DNA of 61,266 nt from JANYGM01 sp043764015 (GTDB taxonomy: Bacteria > Bacteroidota > Bacteroidia > Cytophagales > Thermonemataceae): NCBI GenBank assembly GCA_043764015.1, contig JAYUKY010000037.1:1-61266 (forward strand). Reading direction: 5' to 3'. Numbering within the stretch: the stretch's first letter is position 1; every line of letters starts with the position of its first letter. Of the stretch, positions 7,915-17,462 are shown piece by piece. The notes under the pieces were generated by a model. It saw only the letters and a program-made list of their open reading frames with translations. It searched no databases and was not told the DNA's origin. The translations under genes and the position numbers were made by a program.

Positions 7915-8951
7915 AAATGCCCAATAAAGGTGTTGAAAAAGATATTCAGTTTAATATTGACCACAAAACCAAACCGCTTGGTTCTCTTGGTCGTTTGGAA
8001 GAAATAGCCCTTCAAATAGCTCTTATCCAACAAACCCAAAGCCCAAGACTCAATAACCCACATTTGGTTGTTTTTGCAGCAGACCACGGCATTGCAGGCG
8101 CAGGCGTGAATGCTGGTGTGAGCGCATTCCCGCAAGAGGTTACTTATCAAATGGTGCTTAATTTTCTCAATGGAGGTGCTGCAATCAATGTCTTTGCTAA
8201 ACAAAATAATATCAATTTAATTATTGTTGATGCTGGCGTAAATTATGATTTTGCCAAGCACGACAATCTTATCAATGCAAAAATAGCAAAACAAACGGCT
8301 AACTATCTCACTAACAAGGCAATGACTAATGAACAATTAGAACATTGTCTTACGCAAGGAGCGCAAATAGTGGCTGATATTCACGCAAAAGGTTGTAATG
8401 TCATTGGTTTTGGTGAAATGGGTATTGCAAATACGTCTTCTGCGGCTATTTTGATGAGCATTTGCTGTAAATTTTTGATAGAAAACTGCGTTGGAAAAGG
8501 TACAGGGCTATCTAATGAACAATTAGAAAATAAAATAGAAGTGTTAAGAAAAGCTATTTTGCACCATAATTTGGACAATGAAACTGCTACTTTGGAGGAG
8601 ATTTTAGTGGCTTTTGGCGGTTTTGAGATAGCTATGATGTGTGGTGCAATGCTCAAAGCGGCAGAACTTAAAATGATGGTTTTGGTTGATGGTTTTATTG
8701 CGACTGCTGCGTTTTTGGTAGCGCACCATAAAGAGCCATTAGTGAAGGAATACGCTGTTTTTACGCACCAGTCAGACGAGCAAGGACACAAAAAAATGCT
8801 TGATTTTTTAAAAGTAAAACCTATTTTAAACCTCAATATGCGACTAGGAGAGGGGACTGGTTGTGCTATGGCGTACCCAATTATCAACGCAGCAGCTAAT
8901 TTTTTAACGGAAATGGCGAGTTTTGGGAGTGCAGGCGTGAGTGAAAAATAA
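7896..8951 (+). CDS. cobT: Nicotinate-nucleotide--dimethylbenzimidazole phosphoribosyltransferase
   Basis: A 351-aa cytoplasmic enzyme that makes alpha-ribazole phosphate from nicotinate mononucleotide and the lower-ligand base for cobamide nucleotide-loop assembly. Family signatures in order: KTKPLGSLGRLE (~24-35), FAADHGIAGAGVNAGVSAFP (~64-83), GFGEMGIANTSSAA, VGKGTGLS, and the C-terminal RLGEGTGCAMAYPI. Start is ATG 7896 (overlapping rloB by 19 bp) or ATG 7917; the second still leaves a full-length enzyme. No other cobalamin gene is in the window, so here cobT travels with a defence pair rather than with cobS/cobU/cobC. A 22-bp stem-loop follows the stop. Confidence 0.93.
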   Translation: MPNFSIEMPNKGVEKDIQFNIDHKTKPLGSLGRLEEIALQIALIQQTQSPRLNNPHLVVFAADHGIAGAGVNAGVSAFPQEVTYQMVLNFLNGGAAINVFAKQNNINLIIVDAGVNYDFAKHDNLINAKIAKQTANYLTNKAMTNEQLEHCLTQGAQIVADIHAKGCNVIGFGEMGIANTSSAAILMSICCKFLIENCVGKGTGLSNEQLENKIEVLRKAILHHNLDNETATLEEILVAFGGFEIAMMCGAMLKAAELKMMVLVDGFIATAAFLVAHHKEPLVKEYAVFTHQSDEQGHKKMLDFLKVKPILNLNMRLGEGTGCAMAYPIINAAANFLTEMASFGSAGVSEK

Positions 8952-8959
8952 TTGATAAA

Positions 8960-9022
8960 TAGTTGCCACAGATGCACAGATGAATACAAATACGTAGTTT
9001 ATTTGTGCATTTGTGGCAACTA
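8960..9022. terminator. Long inverted repeat between converging genes
   Basis: Arms starting TAGTTGCCACA (8960) and ending TGTGGCAACTA (9022) form a ~22-bp stem with two G-U pairs. It sits between the convergent cobT and nucleotidyltransferase-like genes and could act as a bidirectional terminator or be a palindromic mobile repeat. No clean T-run follows. Confidence 0.5.
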
Positions 9023-9024
9023 AA

Positions 9025-10074
9025 TTACTTAAATTTTAAGATTTCATTTTTGATATTTTCAGCGGAATTTTGGAGAATAAAATCCTCAAAATCAACATTA
9101 TTATTGTCTTTTTTTGCACCAAAATGCGTTTTAAAACGAGTAATAAAATCTCCTAATTCTTTGCCTTCCAAATTGGTGAGTGCCATAATAATTTTTCCAT
9201 TGAATTTTTCTGCTATTTTGATAGTTTTTTCTTCTTTAACTTTCTCATCTTCAATAAGTTGATAAAGATTTGCTTCTGCAAAATAATTAGCAATCATAGG
9301 TAAATATTCTTCTCTATTTTCCTTTGAAAAATAATGCTTTTGGACGTTATTTTCTTCCAACCAATCCGTAAATTTACTAACTGTGGTACGCTGTTCTATG
9401 CGTTTTTCAGTCGTTTTTGAGGTATCAAAATACGGTTTGTAGGAAAAATAAGGAGAAGTTATTACCCATTCAAACATTGTTTCCAGCGTTTGGAAGCCAT
9501 TTTGCCAATAAGAAAAATCTAGTTCCAAAAATTCAATGATTTTTTTGATGTCCAAGCAAACAGACAAATCTGTTTTATAATGTCCGTCTGCACGCCTATA
9601 CACGTAGGAAAGCCCAGTTTCACCAAATTTGAGGTTAAAACGGTGAAACATTTTCCCTAATAAATTACCTAAATCATTGAAACACAAAAAGTCATAGGTA
9701 CTTTCAAAAAAAGCAGGTTTTACGCAAAAAAAATCTACCTGAAAATCAAGATAAGCCGTAGAAAAAATATGCCCAGAAGACTTAAATTTATTGATTTTCA
9801 AGTCATTAGTGATACTTTTTGTTAAATCTTGCCAGTTGTTGTAATGATTTTGTGTTAAAATTTCTTGTGAAACCAAAATATCCACATCTCCAAAAGTTGG
9901 TTTTGAAGCATAATAACGAGGTATTTTATAATATTTTCCTAGTTTTTGGTCAAGGTATGGTGTAATATCTGCTATTATTTGCAAATATTTTTCTTTGTCC
10001 ACACGCCCTAAATTCATTAAAAGTCCACCCATAAATATTCTTAGTTTGATGTTTTGAAAGTTAGAAGTAATCAA
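9025..10074 (-). CDS. Nucleotidyltransferase-fold (Pol beta-like) protein
   Basis: A 349-aa cytoplasmic protein. I infer a nucleotidyltransferase core from FGDVDILVS near residue 70 (the D-x-D metal pair) and a third acidic residue in LDFQVDFFC near 120. A following segment, FNDLGNLLGKMFHRFNLKFG, resembles the helical region after the palm in related DNA-polymerase-X-like hypotheticals. The canonical Gly-Ser before the D-x-D appears as YYASKPTFGD, so it is divergent. Alternative starts at the internal Met residues (GGLLMNLGRV region) are possible. It begins only 3 bp after the stop of the SprB-like gene, so it may be co-transcribed with it. Substrate unknown. Confidence 0.55.
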   Translation of the reverse strand: MITSNFQNIKLRIFMGGLLMNLGRVDKEKYLQIIADITPYLDQKLGKYYKIPRYYASKPTFGDVDILVSQEILTQNHYNNWQDLTKSITNDLKINKFKSSGHIFSTAYLDFQVDFFCVKPAFFESTYDFLCFNDLGNLLGKMFHRFNLKFGETGLSYVYRRADGHYKTDLSVCLDIKKIIEFLELDFSYWQNGFQTLETMFEWVITSPYFSYKPYFDTSKTTEKRIEQRTTVSKFTDWLEENNVQKHYFSKENREEYLPMIANYFAEANLYQLIEDEKVKEEKTIKIAEKFNGKIIMALTNLEGKELGDFITRFKTHFGAKKDNNNVDFEDFILQNSAENIKNEILKFK

Positions 10075-10077
10075 AAC

Positions 10078-13000
10078 TTATCTCCAAATTTGCACGTTTC
10101 CTGTAACAGCTTGTTTATTAGAGATTTGAAGAATATAAAAATATACGCCTTCACTCAAACCTTCTGCTTTCCAGTCGTTTTGATAGTTGCTTGTTTCAAA
10201 AACTGTTTTGCCCCAACGGTTGGATACACGCAAATATGCACCCTCTTTTGGCAAGTTTTCTACAAAAAAAGTTTCATTTTTACCGTCATTATTAGGCGTA
10301 AACACATTAGGAATAGCAAATAAACTTTCTTCTATAATCACTTTCACACGGAACTCACACCCAACAACATCACGCACAACTACATAATACGTGCCTACCG
10401 CTAAGTTGTTGATTGTCAAAAAATTATCATTAAGTGTTTTGAAAGTTTTGGCACTATCAATACTTACACTATATGGAGAAGTTCCACCTGTGATTTCTTC
10501 TATCAAAATACTGCCCGTAGGCTCTGTAAGCAAAGATTTTGTGGTGCTTATGGTTGCAGCCAGAGGAATAGATTTTTTAAGAATAATAGTTTTATCTGCT
10601 ATACTACAAGTGCTAGCGTTTGTTACATTCAAAGTATAATTTCCTTCCAAAAGGTCATTAAAAGTATAATTATCAACAAAAATAGTTTCTGTTTTAATGA
10701 TTTGATCATCTTTTTTCAAAGTTAAAACATAAGGCAACGTACCACCCACAATAGCCGTAATTTTGATATTACCTAATGCGTGCTTACAATCAAGGTTTTG
10801 CTGTGTCAAAACATAATTAAAAGCCCTTGTACCATCAACTGTAATAATTTTTTGAGCAACACAATTACCCACTCTACTATCTTTCACATAACACGTATAA
10901 GCACCTGCTGCCACATTTTCAAAAACATTACTACTTGTATAATTGATGCCGTCCATACTATATTGATAAGGTGCAACACCACCAATTACATTTCTAACTT
11001 CCATTCTAGCCGTAGGATTACTACAATTAGCTAAACTAGCTTGCACAATATCAAATGTAATAGTATTTGTAGGAAGCAATGTATAAGTTGTATTTTGAAC
11101 GCAATTACTAGCATCTTTCACATAAATTGTATAAAATCCATCTGCAAGTCCTGCAAAAACAGGTGAGTTTTGGAAAGTAACATTATCCAAACTATACTGA
11201 TAAGGCAAAACACCACCAGAAATACTTGTAATGCTTATTTGACCATTTAAAAGACCTGCACAAGAAGGACTAACACCGCTTGGCGCACCAATAATAATAG
11301 GGCTTGTACTACCTGTGAGCGTTGTTGTTAAAATCAAAGGACAATTATTACTGTCTTTGATATGTATGCTATAATTGCCACCAGAAAGCCCAGCAAAAAC
11401 TGGAGAACTTTGGTAGGTAACACCATCTAAACTATATTGATAAGGTGCAACTCCACCAGAAGGAGAAGAAACTGTGATACTACCATTTCCAACCCCACAA
11501 CTTGTAGGCTGAACATTTGATAAGTTAGCAGTAAAACCACTCGTATTACCCACTACTGCAGGAACAGTAGCAAAACACAAACTAATAGGGTCTTTTACAT
11601 ATAAAGTATAGTTTCCTGCCGCAAGATTCATAAACAATGGGTTTGCCTGATAATTCATATTATCCAAAGAATAAACATAAGTACCACCTCCACCAGTTGC
11701 ATTTTGAGCTAAAACTTGCCCATTAGTACCACCACAAGATGCAGGGAAAGTTATCACGCTTCCAGCCAAATTATTAGTAAAACCTAAAACAATGGTACTG
11801 CTCCAAACACAACTTTTAGCATCAATTACAGAAACAACATAAGTACCAGCCGCAACATTAGGAAAAGTAGGCGTACTAACGTAATTTGCGCCATTATTGA
11901 TAGAATATTGGTAGGGTGCATTGCCACCCACTACATTTGAAAATGTAATAACACCATTACTCAATACACAATTAGAAGGATTAGTAACTACAGCATTTGC
12001 TGATAACGTAGAAGGCTGAACAACAGAGATGTTAGCTGTTGTTACACACGCCAAATTGTCTTTTATGCTCACTGTATAACTACCTGCAATAAGCCCAATA
12101 AACGTATTCAAAGGCTGAAAAGTTATTCCATCTAAACTATATTGATAATTTCCATTTCCTCCTGTTGCCACTACCGTAATAGTGCCATTGTTGCCTCCTG
12201 CACAAGAAACAGGCGTTTGAATGATACTTGCAACAGAAATTCCTACGTAAGGATTTATGATAGAAGAATAGGTTTGAGAACAACCAATGGCATCTTTTAC
12301 AATAATTGTATGAGTATTTGGCGCAAGATTATTAAAAGTTGTCGTACTCCCAAAAGGCGCACCGTTTAGGCTATAGGTATAAGGCGCAGTGCCACCAGCA
12401 GGCGCAGAAACAACTATCGTACCAGTTTGTCCACAAGTAGTTGGTTGTGTGAGTGTTAGTGTAGTTGATATTGTTACACCAGCACAAGGGTCGCAAAATG
12501 TTACAGTTGTGTTTTGGGTTACTGAAATAGTACAACCATTTTCAATATAAGTATAAGTAATTGTTTTGATACCGTTTCCTGCCATATTTGGATTAAAAAT
12601 GTAGTTTCCAGCCGTTCCTGATACTCCTGGACCAGAAAACACTCCTTGTGTAGCTGTACTTGCAGGCACGCCCACAAGTGGAACACTCGTAATATCATTG
12701 CAATAATTAGCAAGTAAACCAGAAATACTTACTACAGGCGTAGCTGTTACAGTTATTGATTTTGTAGTTGAAAGCGTACAACCATTTTGAATAAAAGTAT
12801 AAGTCAAAATATGCGTTCCAACAGTAGCAATAGTTGGGCTAAAAACATAATCAGCACCACTTAAAGCCACACCAGCACCAGAAAATACACCTCCCACAGG
12901 CGTAGCAGTAAGTGTCAAATTGGTAGCAGATAAGCAATATTGAGTAGGCAAAGCCCCAAAAACAAGTACGGGTGTTGGCGTTACATTGATATTGATATTA

Positions 13001-15432
13001 TTTGTTACAGTACAACCATTTTCAGAAAAAGTATAAACCACAGGAAAAGTGCCAATACCAGCCGTAGAAGGACTAAAAATATAATTTCCTACTGTTCCGC
13101 TTACGCCAGTACCAGAAAACACACCACCAGCAGGCGTAGCAGAAAGTGCAATATTAGCCCCAGATACGCAAATGCTTGTTGGAATGGTATTTGGAAATAC
13201 TATTATGGGTGTTGGCGTTACGTTTACTGTTTGAATAGCACTAGAAGTACACCCACCACTATTAAAATTATAGGTAATTGTATGTGTTCCTACGCCAGCC
13301 ACAGAAGGATTAAAAGTATTGCCAGACATTCCTGCACCTACAAAAGTGCCACCAACAGGTGTTCCTGTGAGGTTTACAGAAGGTGCGAGCAAACAATAAT
13401 TAGTACCAAGCCCTGCAATAGTAGGCGTTACTGTGCCTGTTTTTACTTCAACAACTTGAGAGGTATTAAAAGAACAACCACCCAAAACAACCACATAGTC
13501 AATGGTATGAAAACCAATACCAGCAGTAGCAGGATTAAAAACGTAATTCCCAAGTGTTCCACTTACGCCAGTACCAGAAAAAGTACCACCAGCAGGCGTT
13601 GCAGCAAGATTTACTGTTCCAGAACTCAAACAATAAGGACTACTAAGCCCTACAATACTTACCGTAGGATTAGAAATAACTTCAACTGATTGTGTTCCTA
13701 TGGTCGTACAGCCATTATTTGTAAAAGAATACGTTATTACATGAATGCCAATACCTGCACTATTTGCACTAAAAGTATTTCCACTTATTCCATTTCCAGA
13801 AAAAGTGCCACCAGCAGGCGTAGCAGCAATAGTTGTATTGGGAGAAGCAAGGCAATAAGTAGCATTAAGACCTCCAAAAATAATGGTTGGTGGCGCAGTA
13901 ATGATAACATTTTGCGCAGATGAAACAGTACAGTTATTTTGCGTAACGGTATAAGTAATAGCATTTACACCAATATTTACACTTGTATTATTTGGGTCAA
14001 AAGAATTTCCTGAGATACCATTTCCTGAAAAAACACCACCAGCAGGCGTACCTATGAGTGTGAGGGCAGGAGCAGTTTTGCAATAAGAAACAGGCATAGC
14101 AGTAGGCAAACCGCTAAAACTTACCACAACAGGCGCAACAACTTGCACACTTTGTGTGATAATTCCTGCACAACCAGCATCATTATAAGCATAAGAAATA
14201 ATATGTGTGCCAATTCCTGCATTATTAGGGGTAAAAACATTGCCTACAACGCCATTCCCAGAAAAAGTACCACCATTCAAAGAAGCCGTAAGCCCAAAAG
14301 GAACAGCATTTACACAATAAGCAGGAGATAAATTAGTAAAACTAACGACAACCGTAGGATTTCGCACTTCCACCACACGAGTAGCCGTAAAAGTACAATT
14401 ATTTTGAAGAAAAGTATAGGTAAGCGTATGGAAACCAACGCCAGCCGTAGCAGGATTAAAAGTAAGTCCACTAACGCCTGCACCTGAAAGCGTGCCACCA
14501 GCAGGAGAAACAGTTGCAGTTGCGCTAGGTGCATTACTACAATAAACAGGTAAAAGCCCTGATAATGAAACTGTTGTATTTGCTACTATATTGATAGTGC
14601 TTGTAGTGGTACGTGTACAGCCATTTTGTGTAAAAGTATAAGTAATTGTTCTAACACCATTTGCGCCTACATTGGGGTCAAGGTTAGCTCCAGTAACTCC
14701 CAAACCTGAAAAAGTGCCTCCTGTGGGCGTGGCAGTAAGTGGCACAAGTCCGCCAGCACGACAAATAGTAGAAGGCGTAATAGCAAAAGAAAGTACAGGC
14801 GTTGGCGTTACAGTAATATCTTGTGTACCTGCAATGGTGCAACTTGCTGTTACATACGTGTAGGTAATGGTATGTGTACCTACTCCTGCAGTAGTTGGAT
14901 TGAAAACGCCACTTGAAGAAATTCCATTACCCGTAAATGTACCTGTACCTAATGCGCTACCTGTATAAGTAGCTATTATGGTGCGTGGAGCGGCTATTTG
15001 GCAAATATTAGGCGCAATAGTGGGAGTAAAAATAATGCTAGGATTATTTACAACAACGGGCGCAGATGCTAAAATGCTACCACAACCAGTAGGAACGGGG
15101 TTACTTGTAGGAAAAGATACTATGACAACATATCTATCTGAAGGAGCTAAAGCTGTGAAGGTAAACGGATTAGTTGTCTGATTAAGAAAATTTGCCACTG
15201 GCACTAGCCCTGTACTTACAACATCAATATATAAAGCTATATTAAAAAGTCCTGTAACATTGGAAAGTGAAACCGCAATTTGACCATTATTAGCACTAGG
15301 GCAACTTGGGCTAGTAACGACAATGGTCATATTTGGGCATTGTGCTTGTAATTTTTTCGTTGAAAATCCTAAAAAAAGAAGGCAACAAACGAACAAAAAT
15401 CTTACATCAATAAAAGTAGTTATCTTTTGCAT
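10078..15432 (-). CDS. SprB-like modular surface adhesin with T9SS gliding-type C-terminal domain
   Basis: A 1784-aa secreted protein. A signal peptide (TTFIDVRFLFVCCLLFLGF...LQAQ) is followed by ~11 modules of ~75 residues with the pattern YC...A(T/G)PAGG.FSG.GVSG..F.P..AG.G...ITYTF..NGCT, each with two cysteines. About 9 SprB-type repeats follow (SC..NG.I.....GG..PYQYS.D...Y......F..L..G.Y...VKD...C). The last ~85 residues (IPNVFTPNNDGKNETFFV, then NRWGKTVFE and SEGVYFYIL) are the CHU_C/gliding-motility-associated domain that directs T9SS export and surface anchoring. SprB moves along the surface in gliding Bacteroidota, so an adhesin role is likely. It may share an mRNA with the downstream nucleotidyltransferase-like gene. 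Confidence 0.9.
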   Translation of the reverse strand: MQKITTFIDVRFLFVCCLLFLGFSTKKLQAQCPNMTIVVTSPSCPSANNGQIAVSLSNVTGLFNIALYIDVVSTGLVPVANFLNQTTNPFTFTALAPSDRYVVIVSFPTSNPVPTGCGSILASAPVVVNNPSIIFTPTIAPNICQIAAPRTIIATYTGSALGTGTFTGNGISSSGVFNPTTAGVGTHTITYTYVTASCTIAGTQDITVTPTPVLSFAITPSTICRAGGLVPLTATPTGGTFSGLGVTGANLDPNVGANGVRTITYTFTQNGCTRTTTSTINIVANTTVSLSGLLPVYCSNAPSATATVSPAGGTLSGAGVSGLTFNPATAGVGFHTLTYTFLQNNCTFTATRVVEVRNPTVVVSFTNLSPAYCVNAVPFGLTASLNGGTFSGNGVVGNVFTPNNAGIGTHIISYAYNDAGCAGIITQSVQVVAPVVVSFSGLPTAMPVSYCKTAPALTLIGTPAGGVFSGNGISGNSFDPNNTSVNIGVNAITYTVTQNNCTVSSAQNVIITAPPTIIFGGLNATYCLASPNTTIAATPAGGTFSGNGISGNTFSANSAGIGIHVITYSFTNNGCTTIGTQSVEVISNPTVSIVGLSSPYCLSSGTVNLAATPAGGTFSGTGVSGTLGNYVFNPATAGIGFHTIDYVVVLGGCSFNTSQVVEVKTGTVTPTIAGLGTNYCLLAPSVNLTGTPVGGTFVGAGMSGNTFNPSVAGVGTHTITYNFNSGGCTSSAIQTVNVTPTPIIVFPNTIPTSICVSGANIALSATPAGGVFSGTGVSGTVGNYIFSPSTAGIGTFPVVYTFSENGCTVTNNININVTPTPVLVFGALPTQYCLSATNLTLTATPVGGVFSGAGVALSGADYVFSPTIATVGTHILTYTFIQNGCTLSTTKSITVTATPVVSISGLLANYCNDITSVPLVGVPASTATQGVFSGPGVSGTAGNYIFNPNMAGNGIKTITYTYIENGCTISVTQNTTVTFCDPCAGVTISTTLTLTQPTTCGQTGTIVVSAPAGGTAPYTYSLNGAPFGSTTTFNNLAPNTHTIIVKDAIGCSQTYSSIINPYVGISVASIIQTPVSCAGGNNGTITVVATGGNGNYQYSLDGITFQPLNTFIGLIAGSYTVSIKDNLACVTTANISVVQPSTLSANAVVTNPSNCVLSNGVITFSNVVGGNAPYQYSINNGANYVSTPTFPNVAAGTYVVSVIDAKSCVWSSTIVLGFTNNLAGSVITFPASCGGTNGQVLAQNATGGGGTYVYSLDNMNYQANPLFMNLAAGNYTLYVKDPISLCFATVPAVVGNTSGFTANLSNVQPTSCGVGNGSITVSSPSGGVAPYQYSLDGVTYQSSPVFAGLSGGNYSIHIKDSNNCPLILTTTLTGSTSPIIIGAPSGVSPSCAGLLNGQISITSISGGVLPYQYSLDNVTFQNSPVFAGLADGFYTIYVKDASNCVQNTTYTLLPTNTITFDIVQASLANCSNPTARMEVRNVIGGVAPYQYSMDGINYTSSNVFENVAAGAYTCYVKDSRVGNCVAQKIITVDGTRAFNYVLTQQNLDCKHALGNIKITAIVGGTLPYVLTLKKDDQIIKTETIFVDNYTFNDLLEGNYTLNVTNASTCSIADKTIILKKSIPLAATISTTKSLLTEPTGSILIEEITGGTSPYSVSIDSAKTFKTLNDNFLTINNLAVGTYYVVVRDVVGCEFRVKVIIEESLFAIPNVFTPNNDGKNETFFVENLPKEGAYLRVSNRWGKTVFETSNYQNDWKAEGLSEGVYFYILQISNKQAVTGNVQIWR

Positions 15433-15755
15433 AATAGTTGTTAGTGTATATTTTATATGATAAATTATTAAATATTACATCAAATGCTTTAAAATGGCAT
15501 TAAAATAGAATAGAAAATAACTTAAAAAGTCGGTTTTTGGTTAGATTATGATACAAATTAAACACTTTTTTTTGGATAAATAATGTTTTATCTTCAAAAA
15601 AAATATTAAAATTATAAATAATGTTACAAGTAAATTCATCAAAAAAACTATAAATAAAAAATATCTTTGTAGAAAATATCCTATATTTGTGTTGAAATAA
15701 TATTGAAAATTATCAAAAACTATTATCAAAAATCAAAAACTAAAATAACAAAATT
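15433..15755. promoter_or_regulatory. AT-rich divergent intergenic region with -7-like boxes
   Basis: 323 bp between divergent genes. On the plus strand TATCTTTG (15662-15669) and TATATTTG (15682-15689) match the Bacteroidota -7 consensus TAnnTTTG upstream of the membrane protein at 15756; a well-spaced -33 TTG is not evident. Nothing convincing was found for the minus-strand adhesin gene. A 62-codon minus ORF here is AT-rich and not supported. Confidence 0.4.
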
Positions 15756-16127
15756 ATGGCTAATCAACCAAGCATAGGCACTTTTTTGGGCGGTGCGGTG
15801 ATGTTTTCTTTGGGAATGTATTTATTATTAAGTTCTATCCACGTAAATGTGGGTTGGGGCGGACATCTCTACCAAATGGGAAATGTAGGCGTAACGAGTG
15901 GTATGCTACTTATTCCGTTTTTTATAGGTGTGGTAATGGTTTTTTTTAACGCTAAAAACTATGTAGGTTGGCTAATGATGGTTGGCGCAGTGGTTTGTAT
16001 TGTTATTGGCGTGATAATGAACATTAATTTTAATTTTAGGTCTATGAATTTATTTCAACTTCTTTTAATATTTGTGTTATCTGCTGGCGGTGCAGGGCTT
16101 TTGCTAAAATCAGCCTTTGGGAAATAA
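15756..16127 (+). CDS. Small four-helix membrane protein
   Basis: A 123-aa integral membrane protein with about four hydrophobic segments (residues ~9-27, ~48-66, ~69-87, ~97-118). I do not recognise a family with certainty. The glycine-rich phrase VGWGGHLYQMGNVGVTSG between helices one and two is the most distinctive feature and may face outside. It precedes the ferredoxin reductase in the same orientation by ~130 bp, with a 7-bp repeat array in between, so co-transcription is uncertain. Confidence 0.65.
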   Translation: MANQPSIGTFLGGAVMFSLGMYLLLSSIHVNVGWGGHLYQMGNVGVTSGMLLIPFFIGVVMVFFNAKNYVGWLMMVGAVVCIVIGVIMNINFNFRSMNLFQLLLIFVLSAGGAGLLLKSAFGK

Positions 16128-16131
16128 AGAA

Positions 16132-16166
16132 GAGGTACGAAGTTTGAAATACGAGGTACGAACATA
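16132..16166. repeat. 7-bp-period array after stop codon
   Basis: Five consecutive heptamers (GAGGTAC, GAAGTTT, GAAATAC, GAGGTAC, GAACATA) begin four bases after the stop codon of the small membrane protein. Confidence 0.65.
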
Positions 16167-16257
16167 AAATTTTGATTATTTACACAAAAAAATCAAAAGA
16201 AAATAACTACCTTTGTACTTCATTTATCATTTACAATTCAAGAACAATTCAAGGACA

Positions 16258-17322
16258 ATGCAATTAGAAGTTCAAAATATTATTCAACAGACAGAAAACG
16301 CTGTTGAAATTGTTTTTAATCAGCCCCAAAATGCGCCATTAAGCTACAAATCTGGGCAATTTCTCACACTTATCATAAAAGTTGGCAAAGAAGAATTTAG
16401 ACGCTCTTATTCTATTTGTAGCTCTTATGCCACACAACAAAACACTATCTCGGTGCTTGTCAAGCGTGTAGAAGGTGGCAAAATCTCCAATCTTCTCAAT
16501 AATTCTATCAAAAAAGGTGATTTAATAGATGTACTAGCACCGACAGGCACTTTTGCACCAGAGATTTTGCCAAATAATCAGTATTTTCTCTTTGCAGGTG
16601 GCAGTGGTATTACACCAATGATGTCTATTTTGCAAAGTGTGCTTCACACGCAACCTACAAGCGAGGTATGCCTTATCTACGCAAGCAGAAACGAAGAAAA
16701 CATACTTTTTAGAGAAAGATTAGAAAATTTGCAAAATGAATTTGGAAATAAACTAAAAATATTTCACGTATTATCTCGTCCTAGTGCTACGTGGACAGAT
16801 AATGGCGGTTTTACAGGGCGTTTGATAGCTGATGTAGTAGAGAAAATAATGAAAGAAAACTCATCAGAAAGCAGAGCAGAAAACCAACGCACACTTTCTA
16901 AACAGTATTTAATGTGTGGTACTTCTGGAATGATGGAAACTATTACGCATACTTTTGAAAAACTTGGTTTACAAGGACTTAAAAAAGAAAGCTTTGCTGT
17001 TGATTTTACCCAAAAAACTGTTCCTGTGGAGTTTTCTAAGGAAAGAATTACACAAAATATTACAGTTATTTATAACGGGAATACCTATAATTTTGATGTA
17101 AATCCCTCTCAAACTATCTTAGAAGCGGCTATGAAGAAGAATATTGATTTGCCTTATTCTTGCCAAAGTGGACTTTGTACAGCTTGCTTGGGCAAATGTA
17201 CGCAAGGAGCTATCAAAAATATGGAAACAGATGCACTCACAGACAAAGAAATTGCGGAAGGCTACGTTTTGACGTGTTCTGCGCACCCAATTAGTACTGG
17301 TGTGGTCATTGAGATTGATTAG
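16258..17322 (+). CDS. PaaE-type ferredoxin/flavodoxin reductase with C-terminal 2Fe-2S domain
   Basis: A 354-aa soluble electron-transfer protein moving electrons from NAD(P)H through FAD to a 2Fe-2S cluster. The FAD-binding barrel has the RRSYS motif (R49-S-Y51-S52). The NAD-binding domain has AGGSGITPMMSIL near 110-122. The C-terminal plant-type ferredoxin has Cys302, 307, 310 and 340 in exact C-x4-C-x2-C-x29-C spacing. This order (FNR then ferredoxin) is that of PaaE/HmpX-like reductases that serve oxygenases. No paa or other oxygenase genes are nearby, so the partner is unknown. ATG at 16258 is preferred over an upstream TTG. A -7-like TACCTTTG lies at 16208-16215. Confidence 0.88.
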   Translation: MQLEVQNIIQQTENAVEIVFNQPQNAPLSYKSGQFLTLIIKVGKEEFRRSYSICSSYATQQNTISVLVKRVEGGKISNLLNNSIKKGDLIDVLAPTGTFAPEILPNNQYFLFAGGSGITPMMSILQSVLHTQPTSEVCLIYASRNEENILFRERLENLQNEFGNKLKIFHVLSRPSATWTDNGGFTGRLIADVVEKIMKENSSESRAENQRTLSKQYLMCGTSGMMETITHTFEKLGLQGLKKESFAVDFTQKTVPVEFSKERITQNITVIYNGNTYNFDVNPSQTILEAAMKKNIDLPYSCQSGLCTACLGKCTQGAIKNMETDALTDKEIAEGYVLTCSAHPISTGVVIEID

Positions 17323-17462
17323 GTAATTTTTAGTTTCCCCAAAATCTTTAAGATTTGGAGAAACTTCATTTAATATTTTAATAATATATTTTGCTTAAAT
17401 GATTAAAAAACACTACATCTGTACAATAATTCTATTCAATTCAATTAAAAAAACATTTCATA

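Noticed and set aside
8381..8989. 202-codon minus-strand ORF opposite cobT
   Set aside because: It is antisense to the well-supported cobT gene; Ser/Pro/Lys-rich with no motif, and typical of a shadow frame.
12940..13689. 249-codon plus-strand ORF within the SprB-like gene
   Set aside because: Antisense to the repetitive adhesin; its Arg/Cys/Ser/Tyr-rich composition comes from reading the repeat units backwards.
15541..15729. 62-codon Phe/Ile/Leu-rich minus-strand ORF
   Set aside because: Lies in an extremely AT-rich promoter region; hydrophobic composition arises from T-rich DNA and there is no ribosome-binding context.
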